From: a bacterium
Lineage (GTDB): Bacteria > Desulfobacterota > Binatia > UBA12015
Direction: 5' to 3'
DNA: 6,814 nucleotides
NCBI GenBank assembly: GCA_029976905.1
Contig: JAPOLW010000201.1
Span: 1 to 6,814 of the forward strand
The translations under genes and the position numbers were made by a program. The notes below the pieces were generated by a model, which was not told the DNA's origin, searched no databases, and worked only from the letters and a program-made list of their open reading frames with translations. Shown one piece after another: positions 6,263-6,814 of the stretch; the stretch's first letter is position 1; each line of letters opens with the position of its first letter.

Positions 6263-6268
6263 CGATGG

Positions 6269-6276
6269 TCCCCTTT
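6269..6276 (-). promoter_or_regulatory. Ribosome binding site deciding the aminotransferase GTG start
   Basis: On the minus strand AAAGGGGA lies six bases before the GTG at 6262. It is a moderate Shine-Dalgarno match, and no better start-plus-site pair exists in frame nearby. The next in-frame ATG, at codon 14, would cut the N-terminal helix. Confidence 0.6.
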
Positions 6277-6420
6277 CTCGTGGGCGACTCCCGTGCCGCC
6301 CGTCGGCGGTATAGCAATTCGTGCGGCCCGGACGCAGCGTCGCGATTCCACGACCGCAGAGCCGTCTCCCCACGGCGGGCCACCGCCCGGGTGGATCGCC
6401 GCCCGGCCGCAGGTCGCCGC

Positions 6421-6441
6421 ACGCCTGGCGTTTACGCCTGG
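6421..6441. repeat. 18-bp near-palindrome overlapping an 8-bp direct repeat
   Basis: CCTGGCGTTTACGCCTGG (6424-6441) pairs CC-GGCGT with ACGCC-GG around TT, with one mismatched pair. ACGCCTGG also occurs twice in direct orientation (6421-6428 and 6434-6441). It lies between divergent genes, about 110 bp from the AI-2E-like start and 160 bp from the aminotransferase start. This is typical size and placement for a dimeric regulator's operator, though no family can be named. Confidence 0.4.
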
Positions 6442-6548
6442 GCGGAAAACGCGCTAGGGGTTCGCATCGTGGCGGCCTCTCGAAACTCCGTTCTGCCCGG
6501 GTCGACCCCGGCGCAAACCGCCGCGCGTGTGGCGGGGAACGAGCGGAC

Positions 6549-6814
6549 GTGAACGACGCCGGCATCCGGTGGGCGGTCGGCACCACCTTGCTCCTTGGAC
6601 TGGTCTTCGGCGCCTACCTCGTCCTCGCGGCCTTCCTCGTGCCAGTCGCCTGGGCCGGCATCCTCTGCCTTACGACGTGGCCCGTGCATCGGCGCGTACG
6701 CCGCGGCCTCGGCGGCCGTGAGCACGCCGTCCGCGAAGCACACGTACAGCGCGACGAGCGACGCCGCGTAGAAGCCCGCGTCGCGCAGCAGCGTGCGCCA
6801 CTCGAGGGAGATGC
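6549..6814 (+). CDS. N-terminal fragment of an AI-2E family transporter (family-like only to about 6720)
   Basis: The frame opens at a GTG with GGGG about 11 bases upstream and stays open to the window edge (88 complete codons). Residues 8-47 are strongly hydrophobic, with a membrane helix at about 10-31. The next segment, VAWAGILCLTTWPVHRRV, matches the start of AI-2E/UPF0118 membrane proteins, where a W-A-x-L-x-x-x-TWP-RR pattern follows the first helix. These proteins normally run to about 350-400 residues with seven or eight helices. After about residue 57 the family resemblance stops. The reading becomes highly charged and its codons lose G/C at the third position, while the opposite strand becomes convincingly coding. 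The gene therefore seems broken near 6690-6725 rather than continuing off the window. The family call rests on the N-terminus alone. Confidence 0.55.
   Translation, partial: MNDAGIRWAVGTTLLLGLVFGAYLVLAAFLVPVAWAGILCLTTWPVHRRVRRGLGGREHAVREAHVQRDERRRVEARVAQQRAPLEGD
6690..6814 (-). pseudogene. Internal fragment resembling a Na+/Ca2+ (NCKX-like) exchanger
   Basis: Read leftward from the window edge, the minus strand gives LEWRTLLRDAGFYAASLVAL, then a hydrophobic run, FADGVLTAAEAA and a Tyr. This fits the conserved W-x-L-x-RD-x-x-FY ... DG/DN ... EA pattern of the CaCA cation/Ca2+ exchanger family, K+-dependent type. Nearly every codon ends in G or C. Beyond about 6690 the frame stays open to 6432 but becomes polar and repetitive, antisense to the AI-2E-like segment, so homology ends there. 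Neither a start nor the rest of the protein is in view. With about 40 residues, the family call is tentative. The strand and coding character are better supported. Confidence 0.42.

Larger units (their letters stand above)
6263..6548. other. Divergent intergenic region upstream of aminotransferase and AI-2E-like gene
   Basis: This 286-bp stretch has no credible gene; the frames crossing it translate to Arg/Pro/Gly-rich noise. On the minus strand a TATACC at 6313-6308, preceded by TGC, could be an extended -10 giving a leader of about 40 bases for the aminotransferase, but its -35 is poor. Short overlapping GC hairpins lie at 6374-6394, and a clearer palindrome is at 6424-6441. Confidence 0.55.

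Noticed and set aside
6263..6586. N-terminal extension of the aminotransferase to a start at 6586
   Set aside because: The added 108 residues are Arg/Pro-rich, would cross the divergent gene's start, and do not resemble the family N-terminus. The GTG at 6262 has a ribosome site.
6432..6743. Minus-strand open frame of 103 codons as a complete small gene
   Set aside because: Its first part is the tail of a larger exchanger-like frame entering from the right edge. The remainder is antisense to the hydrophobic AI-2E-like segment and is polar, repetitive noise.

Overview
The window is GC-rich bacterial DNA with dense, intron-free genes and strong third-position G/C bias. It has clear Shine-Dalgarno sites and several GTG starts. 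I see no rRNA, tRNA, CRISPR array, insertion sequence or phage gene. The gene set (coniferyl-type aldehyde dehydrogenase, stand-alone acyl-CoA ligase, crotonase, dienoyl-CoA-reductase-like SDR, class Ic aspartate aminotransferase) fits a metabolically versatile aerobe. A proteobacterial, myxococcal or related uncultured lineage is possible, but the sequence does not fix the taxonomy.

Layout. (1) Positions 1-1421, minus strand: an aldehyde dehydrogenase of the coniferyl-aldehyde type with a complete N-terminus, cut at the window edge near its C-terminus. (2) Positions 1422-1570: a divergent intergenic region with a strong 8-bp inverted repeat (possible operator) and a tandem 7-bp repeat. (3) Positions 1571-4933, plus strand: a probable three-gene operon encoding an AMP-forming acyl-CoA ligase, a crotonase with an altered active site, and an SDR with the displaced-tyrosine active site of 2,4-dienoyl-CoA reductases. 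(4) Positions 4934-5020: a convergent gap with two strong GC hairpins, probably a two-way terminator. (5) Positions 5021-6262, minus strand: a class Ic aspartate aminotransferase. (6) Positions 6263-6548: a divergent intergenic region with an 18-bp near-palindrome. (7) Positions 6549-6814: the N-terminus of an AI-2E family membrane protein on the plus strand runs abruptly into an apparent fragment of a Na+/Ca2+ exchanger on the minus strand. This looks like a rearrangement or assembly junction.

The first four genes read as a catabolic module. The dehydrogenase would oxidise an aldehyde to an acid, the ligase would make its CoA thioester, and the crotonase and dienoyl-CoA-reductase-like SDR would handle double bonds before or during beta-oxidation. 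The substrate is unknown. An unsaturated, terpenoid or phenylpropanoid-like acid is an inference from the enzyme types. The aminotransferase appears to be an unrelated housekeeping amino-acid gene. I found no clearly new defence or mobile system. The most unusual points are the terminal gene junction, the active sites of the crotonase and SDR, and the paired hairpins in the gaps.
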